From the NCBI RefSeq assembly GCF_018873765.1, contig NC_057923.1:6460413-6524412 (forward strand): DNA of 64,000 bases, given 5' to 3'. Position 1 is the stretch's first letter, and the number at the start of each line of letters is the position of its first letter. Below, one piece after another: positions 10,843 through 22,229 of the stretch. Both the position numbers and the translations under genes were made by a program. Below the pieces are notes generated by a model, which saw only the letters and a program-made list of their open reading frames with translations, ran no database searches and had not been told where the DNA came from. The DNA comes from Telopea speciosissima (Eukaryota; Streptophyta; Magnoliopsida; Proteales; Proteaceae).

Positions 10843-13301
10843 GAGAGTAAACATATGTTATTGGTATCTTGGGGGCCAGGTTTGGCCCAATAAGTTCGAG
10901 CCCGGTAGGTCTGAGCTGGGCTTTTCAGTCCATGGGCCGGATCAAGGTTGGGATTCTTGCCAAAACCCAAGGCATCTTTTCTTAGGTCATCTGTTTCATG
11001 GAAAAAGTGGATAAGAGATTTTTTTTTTTCCTTTTGTAAAAAGATTTTTGTTGTTTAAGTCAATGCAAAATACAAAAAATAAAAATAAAAAATCAAAATG
11101 GAATAAAAATTTAAGTTTATATTAAAATATTATTTTATAGGATAAAATTTTCAATAAAATAGAAAGTTGTAATTTTAAGCATGGGGAAATCTTGTTCTAA
11201 ACAAGGGTGGTGAAAAAAAGTAGTGATTTTTTTTCTTTGCCCTTTTATTATAGTACATTTCTTCTTTCAACGAGTATAAAATCCTATTATTTTACATGTG
11301 TACTTAAAAATCGTGAAAGACAATGATAACATAATAATAGCGTTACTTTTCAAATTATCTGGAAAAGTTTTTATGATTAATTCGTGACTTAAATAGCAAA
11401 GAGTAATCAAAAGAAGATGACTGATGTGTTTGATATCCTTTCTAGGTTGATTTCGCATTCTCAGGCGATAAAAATAACTATTTTTATCATCTGAAAATAT
11501 AAAATCGACTTAGAATGTATTCCAAGGATGCATATCAAACACTGCCGTGTACATCTTCTCAATTCACCATAATGGTTACAACAAGATGCACCTTTTTACT
11601 TTTTAATTAGGAAAAATGAAGTTTTTGGTTGCACCTAAACAAGAAGCATTTTTCAATACTTACAACCAATAACATTTGCAATGAATATCACTTTAGTTGT
11701 TAGAGATGGGGTATCCCTTGAATTAGCTACTTGGTGAAGGGGATTTCTCCCAATGTTTTTTAAATTCTTCAAACAATGGTAAAAAATTAAATTTCAAAAT
11801 AATTTAAAAGAATACTTACCTTTAGTAAATTCTTCAAACAATGGTAAAAAAACAGAAATGTATTTTATTATGAAGAAGACTAAAAAGAATTCCAAATTAT
11901 TTGACACCCTTATGAGATATCATACGAAAATCCCTTTAGTTAAATGAGTGGAGTTTTGCCATGTTACTTCCAAAAAAGCAAAAAAATGTTAAAAAAGAAA
12001 AAAAAAGAAAAAGAAAAAGAAGAAATTAAATGCTAGGGGAAGTGGGTTGGTTCAAGAAATTAGAGATCGAAGTTAGAGTGATTGTTTTTCCTAATTTATA
12101 CAAGCTTAAGGTGGTCCATCGTGAAAAGCCAAGCGCATGTTCTATCCCAATTAGTTGTTAGAAAGAATCTAAAGTCATAACATGATTAGTTCCCCTGCAT
12201 GAAAGAGGCTTTTACAAGAGAAATAAACGTGTGAGAGAGAGAGAATCTTTTTTTTTTTTCTACTCAGCCCACATGGGATGATTCCTAGCTATAAGGACTC
12301 CAAACAACCAAGGTAGAAGGGAAAAGGAAATTCTTACCCAAAAAAGAAAAGGAAAAAGAAAATAGACTTAACATGTCCATCTTAGCTTCTCTCTCCCCCA
12401 TGATGGCTGCCACAACTCCTTCATAAAAAATAAAAAAAAAAGGAAAAAGATCTCTATTTGGTGATATTTTCTATGTCCTTTTACATGGCATTGTGAGATG
12501 ATGTTTCTGCCTCGGGTAGGTACTCAGGCATGTTCACCCATTGGCCCAGACACTTGTGTAGAGACTATAAGACCAAGTAGAGTTCTTTTGCCCAAAAAAT
12601 TAATAACGCTTCCAGACTCATTTGTGATTGGACTGAGTTTTCCTTCACCTGTGGAGCAGAGAAATCTCTTCCCCAGTAATGCATTTCCCATGTTAATCCG
12701 AAAGGTTAGATCTCTAAGATGTGGAGATTCCTTCTTCACCATGGGTGTAGAGAAAACTCAGTCTTTTTTTTTATTTTTTATTTTATAATTTAGGGAAGGG
12801 TTTTCTTTCTATCACTATGCCTAGTGAAATATAACACTTTACTATTTGCCACATGACAGTACATGGGTTAGTCCATGTGAGAGAGGATCGATCAAACTCA
12901 TCAAACATCTCATTGTACTATTGCAACCAAGCAATATTCCCTTTACTATCACACATAGGAAAAAAAAAAAAAGGGTGGGCACCTCGGCATGTCTATCTCT
13001 CTCTCTCACCCCCATGAAAAGGACCACCCTGCCCCTCTCAATCCACCCCACCCATTGGTGTAGGCCACCCACTTATTTGAATGCCAGACTCCTCTCCAAT
13101 AAAGAATCGGCTCAATGAGTGCCCAATGAGACATCCGACCGTTGGACTGGCTGGCACACATCCCCGTGTAGCAGCCCAACCATCGAATGCCTCATTGGGC
13201 ACTCCCTTTGCGGCGGGCTCATTGGAGAGGAGCTAGATCCCTTGTTGGAAGGGGGATGGCGTACTCAACCTCTACCCTACACATATATCAAATTTAAGAT
13301 A
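10843..13301. other. Intergenic AT-rich stretch
   Basis: No gene is seen. Contents: a degenerate GC-richer repeat (GGCCAGGTTTGGCCC and similar) at about 10870-10960, related to copies near 20345-20470 and 21590-21660; a hAT-like foldback at about 11427-11541; A-rich runs near 11990-12030; and a purine-rich segment before 12480. Short open frames at 12498-13331 show no family resemblance. Confidence 0.4.
11427..11541. mobile_element. Imperfect foldback MITE, possibly hAT-like
   Basis: The left end reads GTGTTTGATATCC and the right end carries its inverse (GCATATCAAACAC), with further pairing through CTAGGTTGATTT and AAATCGACTTAG around an AT-rich centre. The GTTTGATA-type ends resemble hAT-derived MITEs seen across plants. 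The arms are interrupted, so it is an old copy. Confidence 0.45.
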
Positions 13302-13438
13302 TGGGGTGTTGTTCTCTGTGCCGCAGCGTAAGCTACGCCCAAGTAAAAGAGGGTGGGTGCAATGATCACCCAGCTTCCTGAATAGCAGATCCATGTGCCT
13401 AGACACAGCCTACGTTGCGGCATAGAAAACATTCTCCA
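13302..13438. mobile_element. Foldback element, GTTCTCTGTGCCGCAG family, copy 2
   Basis: The left arm starts GGGGTGTTGTTCTCTGTG at 13302; the right arm ends GCGGCATAGAAAACATTCTCC. The loop is more diverged than in the other copies, with a small internal change after the first arm, but TGCAATGATCACCC still matches the GGTCATTGCGCCC loop. Confidence 0.7.
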
Positions 13439-13852
13439 TTAGGATATGTATGGAATGGGATGGCCCAAGTGCCCAACCGACTCGATAAAACCTTGAGTCA
13501 CAAATTAAGAAAAAGACCAATTGGATATGATTATTTTTTTTTGGGCCCCGGAAATCAAGCAAAGCGTGTTCACAGTCCCATGTGCAGCAGTTCATTAACC
13601 GCCCAATAAAATCGGCACCAGAACCTCTAATCCTTTGTTCAGTTCTACGTGGCACTTCTCCATACGTTGTTTACTATGGATTACTAGCTTAATTAATAAC
13701 AATAAAAAACACTTAACAAGGGCGGCTTTTGTTTTTCTTCTCTTTATAGCTTATTCTAACAAGTCCACACCATGAACTCCTATCTAACCAAACCTCCTCT
13801 TAACACTCTCCCTCCCCTCACCCACTTTGATTGTGAAAGAGAGAGAGAGAGA

Positions 13853-14405
13853 ATGATAAAGTTGAAGAGGTTTTGCAGGAGCAACTCCAAGCTCAATAGT
13901 AATGGAGGTGGTGGCAGAGGCTGTGGAGGAGGTGATGGTGGTGGTGATGGTGGTGGGGAGATCAAGTGGGAGGTCAGACCAGGAGGGCTTCTTGTCCAAA
14001 AGAGAGACAATGGAAAAAATTTAGGGGAAGAGATGATCACAATCAAAGTCTCTACAGTAACAAAGTTTCATGATATCTCCATTGAACCCACTTCTACTTT
14101 TGGTAATTCTTTCTTTCTTTCTTTCTCTTTAATGAAGGTTTTTAATTTCCATGATCAGTTTTTATCAGAAAATAAATGTATTTTTATTATGTATTTCAGG
14201 AGAATTAAAGATGATATTGAAGGTGGTGACTGGTTTAGAGGCAAGAGAACAGAGGGTTTTATACAGAGGAAAGGAAAGAGAAGATGAGGAATTCTTACAT
14301 ATGGTTGGGGTGAGAGATATGGACAAGGTCTTGTTGTTAGAGGACCCAGCCATCAAGGAGAGGAAACTACCCTTGCCTTACCATCATCAGCAATATAGAG
14401 TATAG
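13853..14405 (+). CDS. Small ubiquitin-like domain protein related to BAG co-chaperones
   Basis: Two exons, 13853-14102 and 14200-14405, join in phase (TTTG|gtaatt ... tttcag|GAGAA) to give 151 residues. A Gly-rich run lies at about 18-35. Then comes WEVRPGGLLVQKR, the lead-in typical of plant BAG1-4 proteins, and a ubiquitin-like fold at about 61-132 (ITIKVSTVTKFHDISIEPTSTFGELK in parts, then LYRGKEREDEEFLHMVGVRD, KVLLLEDP). The protein stops soon after the UBL (HHQQYRV), so the Hsp70-binding BAG helix bundle is absent. Short UBL-only relatives exist in Arabidopsis (from memory, At5g14360 and At5g40630). ATG 13853 was chosen because MIKLKRF opens the conserved part; an upstream in-frame ATG at 13772 would add a low-complexity stretch. 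It may bind proteasome or ubiquitin receptors, but that is inference. Confidence 0.85.
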
Positions 14406-14707
14406 AGTCTATTTATACTCTAATTAACACTCTTTGTTTAATTAATTATGTCATATTATTTTTAACTAATCATTTAACTCAATCCATAAATTAATTAAAT
14501 TATGTTTATGGATTAAGCCCACTTTGTAGCCTTGATGTATCTTTTCCCTTATGTTCCTTTTGTATTAGGTTAATTGAAAACTGAAAGCTAATGATATATC
14601 ACACCATTGAGAGGATTTTTTGTGTCCATACTTATATTTTATGGGGAAGGGTTCCCCATGATGCTAGTGTAGGGGGAATCTCTCACACCATGTCAATGGC
14701 AACACAA

Positions 14708-14940
14708 GGATGTTAGGTATATTTCTTACTCTATATATGTTCTAATATAAGTCTATTTGAATAAGAAATCAGGCTGTGGTGGGGGCCCACTGGTAGAGCC
14801 CATCTAACCTAAAACCCTAGTTTTTCCTATAAATACTGGTTAGAGGCAGCAATCTAATTATTCCAAACTTAATATGCAAAGTGTATTGCTTTAAACAATC
14901 TTGTGCTTAAACCTAAAACCCTAACAAAGGAATGATATAA
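14708..14940 (+). mobile_element. LTR-like fossil fragment, family C, copy 1
   Basis: A segment with CCTATAAATACTGG (a TATA-like core), GAGGCAGCAA and CCCTAACA is clearly related to 25950-26160. The TATA-like box followed by a short transcribed tail suggests a long terminal repeat of a retrotransposon. No internal region is recognisable. The boundaries are approximate, and it is an old, incomplete copy. Confidence 0.5.
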
Positions 14941-15102
14941 TCTACATGAACCCACAATGCGAGGGTACTATTTCCATTTCACATGAGAATTTTTTTATTT
15001 ATTAATTTCTCTATCTTCTTCTTACCATGTGAGCCCTTTGAATGATACCATTCTCCACACCGCCATGTGGTGTACAAATTCCTCACCACACTTGGCAAAA
15101 CA

Positions 15103-15258
15103 GATCTTTATCCCCTCAATTTACCTGCCCCTCAATTTTCTCAATTCCATCTAATAGGGGGCAGAAATGACCATCCTACCCCCTGCCCGGGTGGGGTCCA
15201 CTTCCCTCTATTAGAGGGAATTGAAGAAATTGACGAGCAAGCAAATTGAGGTGATAAT
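15103..15258. mobile_element. Foldback MITE-like element
   Basis: The left arm begins TTTATCCCCTCAATTTACC and the right arm ends with its complement (CAAATTGAGGTGATAA). The pairing runs about 55 bases inward through CAATTCCATCTAATAG and CTATTAGAGGGAATTG. The loop is GC-rich and again contains GACCATCCTACCCC. It has no coding capacity. Confidence 0.7.
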
Positions 15259-16690
15259 TTTCCTGGCGAAACCCTCTCCCATATTTCAATCCAAAGTTTC
15301 ATTGTGTAAGAACCTTTTTAGCTCAAAATTTTACCTGAAGCTGGATTTCATCACTTAATCCAAAATTTAGCCCAAGATCGCAACTAAGTGATGAAATCCC
15401 ATAAGAGTTGCCATTAAACAATTTGAATATGCAAGTTTAATAGATTGAATTGGGGTTAAGTAAATATGACCTTGTTTGGATTAATTTGGATGAGGATTGG
15501 GTTGTCTATGTATCTTTCATAGAAAAAGAAAAAACTATAATTAAGTTTTTTTTTTTTTTTGGGTAGAAAAACTATAATTAAGTTTAGATGTTCGATGTTC
15601 AGATCTGATGCATATTAGCTCTGTAAGTAGATGGATTAGCATCGATTTTGGATTGGATATGCACTGATCAGAGTTGGATATATGGGTTACAATTAAGCCC
15701 ATTATAGTATAAAATGGGTTACATGGGCTTCATATTTAATGGGCCAAAAACAGTTGAACGGCATTTCCTAATGCTTAATGATGAAGTCGCAGAAGGATAA
15801 GGCTGTGTTTGGTATGCATTCTCAGAATAGATTCTTTCTTCATCATGGGTGAAGTAAAATTCGGTCCATGAAATTATAATAATGCTTCGGCAAATTCTTC
15901 CAAATCAAAATTATATAATATCCTTTTTATATCTTTTTTGTCTAACATTTTATTACATGTTGAATTGTTTACAATGGTCCAAGTTCAAAACTCAGAATCA
16001 AGTATAAAATCAGTCTCCATCAATTGGAATCATTTAGGAACCGATTGAACTCAGTAATCAAAGAATCGGGATTAATGAAAATCTAATCAAATCCGATTTG
16101 ATTTTTAAAACCCTGATGATGTAGGGTCTTTTTTATTCAGTGGTGAGGTGGGCCACAATCAATTGCTGTTCTCCAATGGGAATGATTATGGTCATTTTTG
16201 ACCCAGTGAATGAACTCCGTCAAAACTGGCCCGCGTGATTATCGGAAAGTAGTTTTTTCTTGATATATCGATATCACTATTGATAGTGAGATATGGTCCC
16301 CAATAGTAATTGTGTAAAAAATTGGCTCGCACTAGTAGGTTCGACTTCGACTTGAATCGATCGATTGAAGCTAGAGACTGATTCCATCGATTACTAAACA
16401 TGTCAGGCTCAAGCACCGACTAATTAATAATGAGACAGAGACTGATAACTGACTGCTTATGACCTGTTTAAGATCCATATCAACCGGTCAGACTCAACCA
16501 GTTTTGATCAGGCCTAATCCATACCCTACTATTTTAAACCCCACACCGTTGTCACCATTTAGGTAATCGGGCCTCGTATACCAGATAAGAAGTGTACCAA
16601 TGAAGAGCAACAATTTTGTACATATGGGGGTAAAGAAGTCATTTTGTGTGAGGAGGAGAGGAGAGCTCCGCAACTCAAAGGATTATGGTT
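15259..16690. other. Intergenic stretch without a gene
   Basis: The sequence is AT-rich with a T run near 15547-15560. I recognise no coding frame or complete mobile element. From 16690 on, sequence related to 20840-21440 begins and is described separately. Confidence 0.4.
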
Positions 16691-17030
16691 AAGGTTCCTA
16701 CTTCAATTAAGAGCAAGAACAGTACTGGACAGATTGATCGTTGTGCTCATATTCTCTTCAAGCTCCATTGCATGAACAATGATATATGTAAGATCAACTC
16801 TCCAATAGTCAAATGACACGCGTTGGGAGTCCAAGCTTGAAACCTCGTGAGCAACTCCACTTGTGATCGATTCAAGAGCATGAGGAAGCCGTTAAGGCCA
16901 AGATTCCTTAGGCCAAACTTGTAACCAGGACATCCCACATGATCGCTCAACTTGAAATTCCCCATGATACTAGTTGCAAATCAGTTAAATGTTTCCCGCT
17001 CAAGAAGGACGCGTCTTGCTTGAGCCCAGA
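16690..17030 (-). other. Unidentified sequence with a second copy at 20.8-21.4 kb
   Basis: Read on the minus strand this contains CTTGAGCGGGAAACATTTAA, GATTTGCAACTAG and AATTTCAAGTTGAGCG in that order. The same blocks recur on the plus strand at 20850-20922 and 21393-21410, about 80 % alike over the first 70 bases. Minus-strand frames (for example MGNFKLSDHVGCPGYKFG at about 16912-16965) look gene-like but match nothing I know. It lies directly downstream of the methyltransferase pseudogene and may be a broken gene of its own. Confidence 0.45.
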
Positions 17031-17137
17031 ACCACTTGGACTTGAGGGTTACGTGGACTTAGACCAGAGGCTGGCTTAGGCTTGGAACCATTCTCGTACA
17101 AGCTTGAGCCACCAGACCCACCTATCTTGGATTCGAC

Positions 17138-17941
17138 TCAGACTGTACAATAATGGTTCTTGTTTGAGAATCCGAGCCAATTTGAATCCTCTACTGCCAA
17201 GCTACCCAACAAGATTGTGCTGTGCCCAGACACAGTGCGGACATGAACGACCTCAGATTCCTTAAACAGTTCCACCAAAGGTGTTAGGCTGTACAGATCG
17301 TTGGCCGAATACTAATCGGACTTCCTCGACAATGCAACATGTAAGACACAGATCCCTCCGGGCTTCAACGTCCGTTCGATCTCTCCAACGAACCTGGACG
17401 GGTAGAGCGCATGGTCGAACACATTTGAGAATTCGAAATCGAAAGTGTGGTTGGGGAAGCGCTGGTTGTGGAAATCTCCCATCAACACTAGCGGAGGGTA
17501 AGGCACGAGATCGATACCAATCGAGTTTTAAACGCCGATCCGTTGCAGCGCGACCACCTCTTGGCCCACTCGAGCACCGATACAGAGCGCCTTGGAATGG
17601 TTGGAGAGAAGGTTTTTGTGTTTCAAATCGGTGAAGAAATTGGAGAACACTTGGATCTTGCGTTCCCAGTCCCTTGTGGTCCACACTTTCCTTAGCATTG
17701 GATTAAGGGTTTTGTTGAGCTGGTGTTGTATGTACTTATCGTAGGAGTTGAAGCCAGGCCTGATTCGGAGCCCACCGGCAGAACGTGATGATGATGGTTG
17801 TTTAAGCAGAGATTCGAAGGTGGTGGTATCGTGGAAGCGGGATTGGAGAGAGACGACAAGCAAGAAGATGAAGGAGATGATCAGGGAAAGGAAGATTAAG
17901 AAGGGCTTCAGGATGACTGGTTTTCTTTGGTTTTCCTTCAT
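17138..17941 (-). pseudogene. Membrane-anchored SAM-methyltransferase-like gene with two in-frame stops
   Basis: One reading frame runs from ATG 17941 to TGA 17138-17140 (268 codons) with no frame change, but it carries TAA at 17528-17530 (codon 138) and TAG at 17312-17314 (codon 210). Both stand where relatives, as I recall them, have Lys (GVKNSIG, SRKSDKYSAND). The N-terminus is a signal anchor (residues about 9-33, PVILKPFLIFLSLIISFIF). Then come the SAM-binding block KALCIGARVGQEVVALQ, DLVPYPPLVLMGDFHNQ, FDFEFSNVFDHALYP and RTLKPGGICVLHVALS. This is the plant family that includes At4g24805 (from memory; a Golgi/endomembrane methyltransferase-like protein of unknown substrate). The intronless, otherwise clean frame suggests recent loss of function, or two base errors in the assembly. 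Confidence 0.8.
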
Positions 17942-17979
17942 GGGCTTGGCTTCCTTGCATACCACGCCTCTCTCTTACT

Positions 17980-17998
17980 CACACACACACACACACAC
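17980..17998. repeat. (AC)n microsatellite
   Basis: About nine to ten AC units lie just upstream of the methyltransferase-like frame. Confidence 0.9.
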
Positions 17999-18325
17999 AT
18001 TTGGTTTCAGGAAGTTTTTATCGAGGGTGACCGGTGACCTTTTCTCTCTCGATCCTTCTATATTTGTATGGGCAACGTACACGGTATCGGGGGTAACCGG
18101 CAATAGCATCTATACTGATACCAATACGGTAATACCGATACTTATCTGTTACAAATGCGAATTGGCCAATTCAAATCATCCAATACCAATACCTAAAACC
18201 GTGATCTTATCCAACATTTTAAACTCGGAGTCTGGATTGGTCCAACCGTCCAACCGATTGAAATCGGTCAAGAATTGACCAAAATCTGCTTGAATCTTAA
18301 AAACACGGTGGAAATCGGCTAATAT

Positions 18326-18496
18326 GAAATGCTCTTAGCTCAGTTGGTGAGCCGTTGTGCGCTTCATGCCCATGCTCACCAAGAGGTCTCGAGTTCGAGT
18401 CTCTTGGCTGGTATCTTATCCCCTCCCCGGTTCAATCCCCCACCTTCTATCAACTATATATGTAAAGCTCCCAATTACCCAAAAAAAAGAAATGCT
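18326..18496 (+). mobile_element. tRNA-derived SINE with target duplication
   Basis: The body (18334-18488) begins with a tRNA-like head: TTAGCTCAGTTGG matches the pol III A box and GAGTTCGAGTCTC the B box, spaced as in a tRNA gene. A short unrelated body follows, ending AATTACCC plus an A run at 18481-18488. The direct repeat GAAATGCT flanks it (18326-18333 and 18489-18496). The tail ends in A, unlike Au SINEs, which end in T. The last bases before the A run match the tail of the LINE at 27200-27742. Confidence 0.85.
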
Positions 18497-18499
18497 AGA

Positions 18500-20480
18500 G
18501 AATTGGGATAGGCCTCGGCCCGAATTCGTGCTTCTAGTTGTTTTCCAAATTTCTCATGAACTATTGTAAGACTTGATCGCATTCTCTTTACTTTTGACAC
18601 AGGGATTTCTACCTTTTCATGGGACATGACGGTCATTTATGCAGGTCTGTGTCTGAGGTGCATGGATTGCGCACCGCACACGATCAGATAATGTTGTTTC
18701 TCCCATAAATTAAAGAATTAAAAAATTGCCACTTGTTGGGCCCTGATCATGTGATTGGAGACTTTTGGGAATTATAAAGTGCCCTCTTCGCAAAGACTTT
18801 GAAGTTTGAAGGGCTGAATGATGTATAAGACACGCAAAGGGTACATCATCAGTACAAAGACATCCTAATTAATCATTAGTGATGATTAGTTATTAGTCAT
18901 TCTCATAGATATAGAACTTTAATTTTTTACTTAAATACATTAGATTGCCCTCTAAATACGTTCCTCTTATTGTAATGTTTGGGTGATGGGATTCCCTCGT
19001 TTTCACACTGAAAGAGAAACAAGAGGGATCCTCCCCTTGAATGATTATAAAACAAATTGCTAGTATTCAGTGTATATGGAATCCAAATCACCTACCCGTA
19101 TGTGTATGCTTTATCCACAATTTTGTGATGATATATTTTAGGGAGAAAGTTCTCTGTTCGGGTATGAGTCTATCTCTCTCCCCCATATGAAAAGATACCT
19201 TTGTCCCCCTTGTTTTGAGGAGGAGAGAAATAGACACATGGGAATGTTCGTGCAGACCACACTCCCAAACAAAAAACTACTTATAGGCCAAATGTGTCTC
19301 GTCCAATTTGTGCTACGGTACAAAGAACATCAATATGTATATCCTTCTGCTTCTATTAATGCTTCAAAAGTACTCTTAATGGCCATATGAAGAGATATTT
19401 ACGAAAGCAAAAGAATATTTGTCATCACGAAACTGTACATGAAACACTCATGCTTCAGACAAGTTTCCTTCTCATTTTTGCATTTCAGCATTACCCCTTT
19501 GTTTTTTCGACCGTTGGAGCCTTGCAGGTCGTGATGATACTCTCTCTCTCTCTCTCTCTCTCGTCCATGGAGTTATGGAAGCAAAGAAATGCAGTCATCT
19601 TTACCAAACTATTATGGCTTATAATTGTTAAATGTTAGTAAGTGGATCCAAACAAAACATTATGGCATTAAGTGGAGATAGCTCTAAAAATATATAAAGA
19701 CATTAAGAATTAAGGACCTGAACAAACCAATAAACATCTTGACAACCAAGGACAGAAACAAAAAGGAAGGGGTAGCTACAAAAGACTTTGATAGAGACTA
19801 GTCGTGATCAATAGGGTTTAATTTCTTCCCCAACTTATCGAGCTATGGGGTCTAGGTGCTAAATCATGCTTCATTTTATCATCGCAATGGGTGTTAGTAG
19901 GAGGATACTCATTAATTTAAATTACGTTGTTGGTATTGTATCGATATTGATACCTGGTCAATATTATATCAATGAAACGGCATAGACAAGGGGTAACATA
20001 GTCAAGAAAACCCATTTATAAGAAAACCCAAAGGTAAACTTATCCCATATGACAAATCTATACCGATACCCGATCCGACACCATGCACTAAATCCATGAT
20101 ACAAATCACACGGTCAATTTTTTGTTCAAATTTATTTTTTGATTGCACTGATTAATCCGTATTAGCTCAATATTGATATCGAATACAGCTGATACTGATA
20201 CGTATAACTGTTTATGGATAGGGATTTTAAAGACCCTACAAGTCTGTGTGGCAAAAAGCATTGGATTGGAATAATTTTAGTTCAAAAGCATATATTCTGT
20301 GACGGTAGGAGTGTAGGGTATCGAGCTATACTATATGACCTAGGGTGCAAGTTTGGCCCGGTGGGCCCTCCTTGAGCTATGCTGGATCTGCGCCAGGCGT
20401 TTTAACTTGCAGGACGGGCTATGGTTGAGATTTCTAGACCTGAGCTAGGGTTGAGCCAGGCTTGGGCTGAGTCCTTGCGT
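18500..20480. other. Intergenic stretch with weak foldback remnants
   Basis: No gene is seen. The segments at about 18600-18712 and 19140-19270 contain GGTCATTTATGC and TTCTCTGTTCGGGTATGAG and may be strongly diverged relatives of the foldback family, but pairing is poor. A (TC)n microsatellite lies at about 19540-19562. Degenerate ATTGATACC-type repeats occupy about 19930-20220, and a GGGCC-rich repeat about 20340-20470. Confidence 0.4.
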
Positions 20481-20839
20481 TGATCAAAACGAAAAATGCA
20501 TAAGTGGGTTGCAATGTGTAGCTTTATTCATAAGCATCTTATTCTGTATTCCTGCTCTTAAGTTTTCATCGTGGGACACAGAATAAACAACAGTTTCCTC
20601 CAAGGAAGGAAAAAAGACTAAGAGAATTAATGCACTCATTTTTAGTCTCACAATGTGTTGCAGATGAGATCCGCGAGGTAAACTTGCACACCGGAAAGTC
20701 AAGAGGCACGATGAAAGAGCTAACCAGAGTGAGCTCTGGGGGACTCTCCGATGCCTAAGTCAGATCTCAAAGAAATAATAGTAATGGGGTCAATGATAGA
20801 AAGAGCAGTAGGCTTAGGAACAAATGATTTCACTTGTGT

Positions 20840-21440
20840 CCTTTGATCACTGTACAAGTGGTCCTGAGCTCACGCAAGACACGCCACTCTTGAGCGGGAA
20901 CCGTTAAACCGATTTGCAACTGGCTGTTATTGATGAAGCCTGATCTTAATTCAAAAAGTGTTGTGGTGATTCTTCGGTAGGTCATTTCGCCTTCGAAACG
21001 CACCAAAATGGCCAAAAAGTGCATACCTCAGTGCCATAGGCACTGCCTCTGTAGAGCTCGTCGAGAGCTTCAATTTGATATGTATTTCGAACTATTTCGG
21101 CTCAGGTCCAAACCGAGTGGATTAAAGGGGGCAGTTTTGTACTTTCTAGGGGTTAGGGTTTTCTTATATAATGTTGTTATCTCTTTGACAGATGTGTACG
21201 TGATAGGGTTTTGTATTTTTTGCTTCACAGATTACTGGATTCATACTATCGCTTGGTCGTGGACATAGCCTTCCTTCTTGGGGATGAACCACGTAAATCT
21301 TGTCTTGTGCGTGTGTTTTTTTCTCTTTCACTTGGCATTTTCTTCTACAAAATCGTCATTCTGGGCGCTATTTTTCAACACTGTCGTTGTGGAGAATTTC
21401 AAGTTGAGTGGCCATGTGAGAAATTCTGATTACGAGTCTT
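20840..21440 (+). other. Second copy of the 16.7-17.0 kb sequence, split by an LTR fossil
   Basis: Blocks matching the minus strand of 16690-17030 are found at 20850-20922 and again from about 21390. Between them sits a segment of about 460 bp that belongs to LTR-like family B. The interruption is simple: the matching sequence resumes within a few bases on the far side. Related GGAAGGAAAAAA...TGCACTCATT blocks at about 20605-20660 and 21445-21500 form a direct repeat around the unit. Confidence 0.5.
20925..21385 (+). mobile_element. Solo LTR-like fossil, family B, copy 1
   Basis: It starts TGTTATTGATGAAGCC and ends near TTCAACA. It carries CGTGGACATAGCC followed by GAACCACGTAAATC, a motif common in LTRs of plant Copia-type retrotransposons. 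It is about 460 bp with no internal region beside it, so it is best read as a solo LTR. Family placement as Copia is inference from the motif. Confidence 0.6.
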
Positions 21441-21718
21441 TTCCTCAACGGAAGGAAAAAAAACATAATTAAGAGAATGCACTCATTATTAATCTCACAT
21501 TGAAAATTTAAGAAGAGAAGAAGAGGTGATGGAAATTTCAAAGTTGATAATTATTGGGCTCACCAATTGAAACAAAGCCAAAGCCCAGCTTGCCCTGAGC
21601 CCAATAAGGCCAGGCCTAGGGTTAGGCTGAGCCCTGGGCCTTATGCTGGGCTTGGGTTTTAAAAACCCAATTCAACCCTCCTTGTTGCAACCCGTAATTC
21701 AATTCAGATCCTCTAGGC

Positions 21719-21820
21719 CATAGCGGTTAGACATATCATCGCACGCAATGTCCATCTTACTCCTGTTCGGGTAAGGATAAGGTGGACATTATGCGAGACG
21801 ATGTGCCTGAACCACTATAG
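21719..21820. mobile_element. Short foldback MITE-like element
   Basis: The left arm (ATAGCGGTTAGACATATCAT...) and the right arm (...GATGTGCCTGAACCACTAT) pair over about 40 bases with a few mismatches, through GCACGCAATGTCCATCTTA and its complement. The loop is about 20 bases. No coding capacity. Confidence 0.65.
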
Positions 21821-22192
21821 ACACCACGGGCAGTACACCGTAGACGATCACGATCCCCCCCCCCACTCCTAATTATAATCTGACCCGTATCCAATGTCTT
21901 TGATTTTCACTAAACTAGGATAACCATTGGTGTCGTTAGGAGGATCCATCAGATATTAATTCTAACCCCCAACGGTGGATGGATTACCTAACACGTACAG
22001 AAAAAGATATATATATACATAAAGTTGATGAAGATGGTGGATGAGGTAGTAGAGGAAGAAGAAAGCAACCCAAGTCTATAAATATCTTTTTAATTCACAA
22101 GAACATATTCTAAGAAAGAAGAGAAAATTATTAAGGAAGAAACGAATGCAATAACGACAGCAAATGCTAAGTCATGTATGATATGATAAGAA

Positions 22193-22197
<5 letters not shown>

Positions 22198-22226
<29 letters not shown>
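22198..22226. repeat. (GA)n microsatellite
   Basis: About 14 GA units lie roughly 500 bases upstream of the miR157 stem. Confidence 0.9.

Positions 22227-22229
<3 letters not shown>

Noticed and set aside
17262-17684. Alternative frames across the methyltransferase region
   Set aside because: The conserved SAM-methyltransferase motifs lie in a different frame; these are antisense or out-of-frame shadows.
18334-18415. Possible tRNA gene
   Set aside because: A and B boxes fit, but the segment is followed by a SINE body, an A tail and a target duplication, and no proper acceptor stem closes it.
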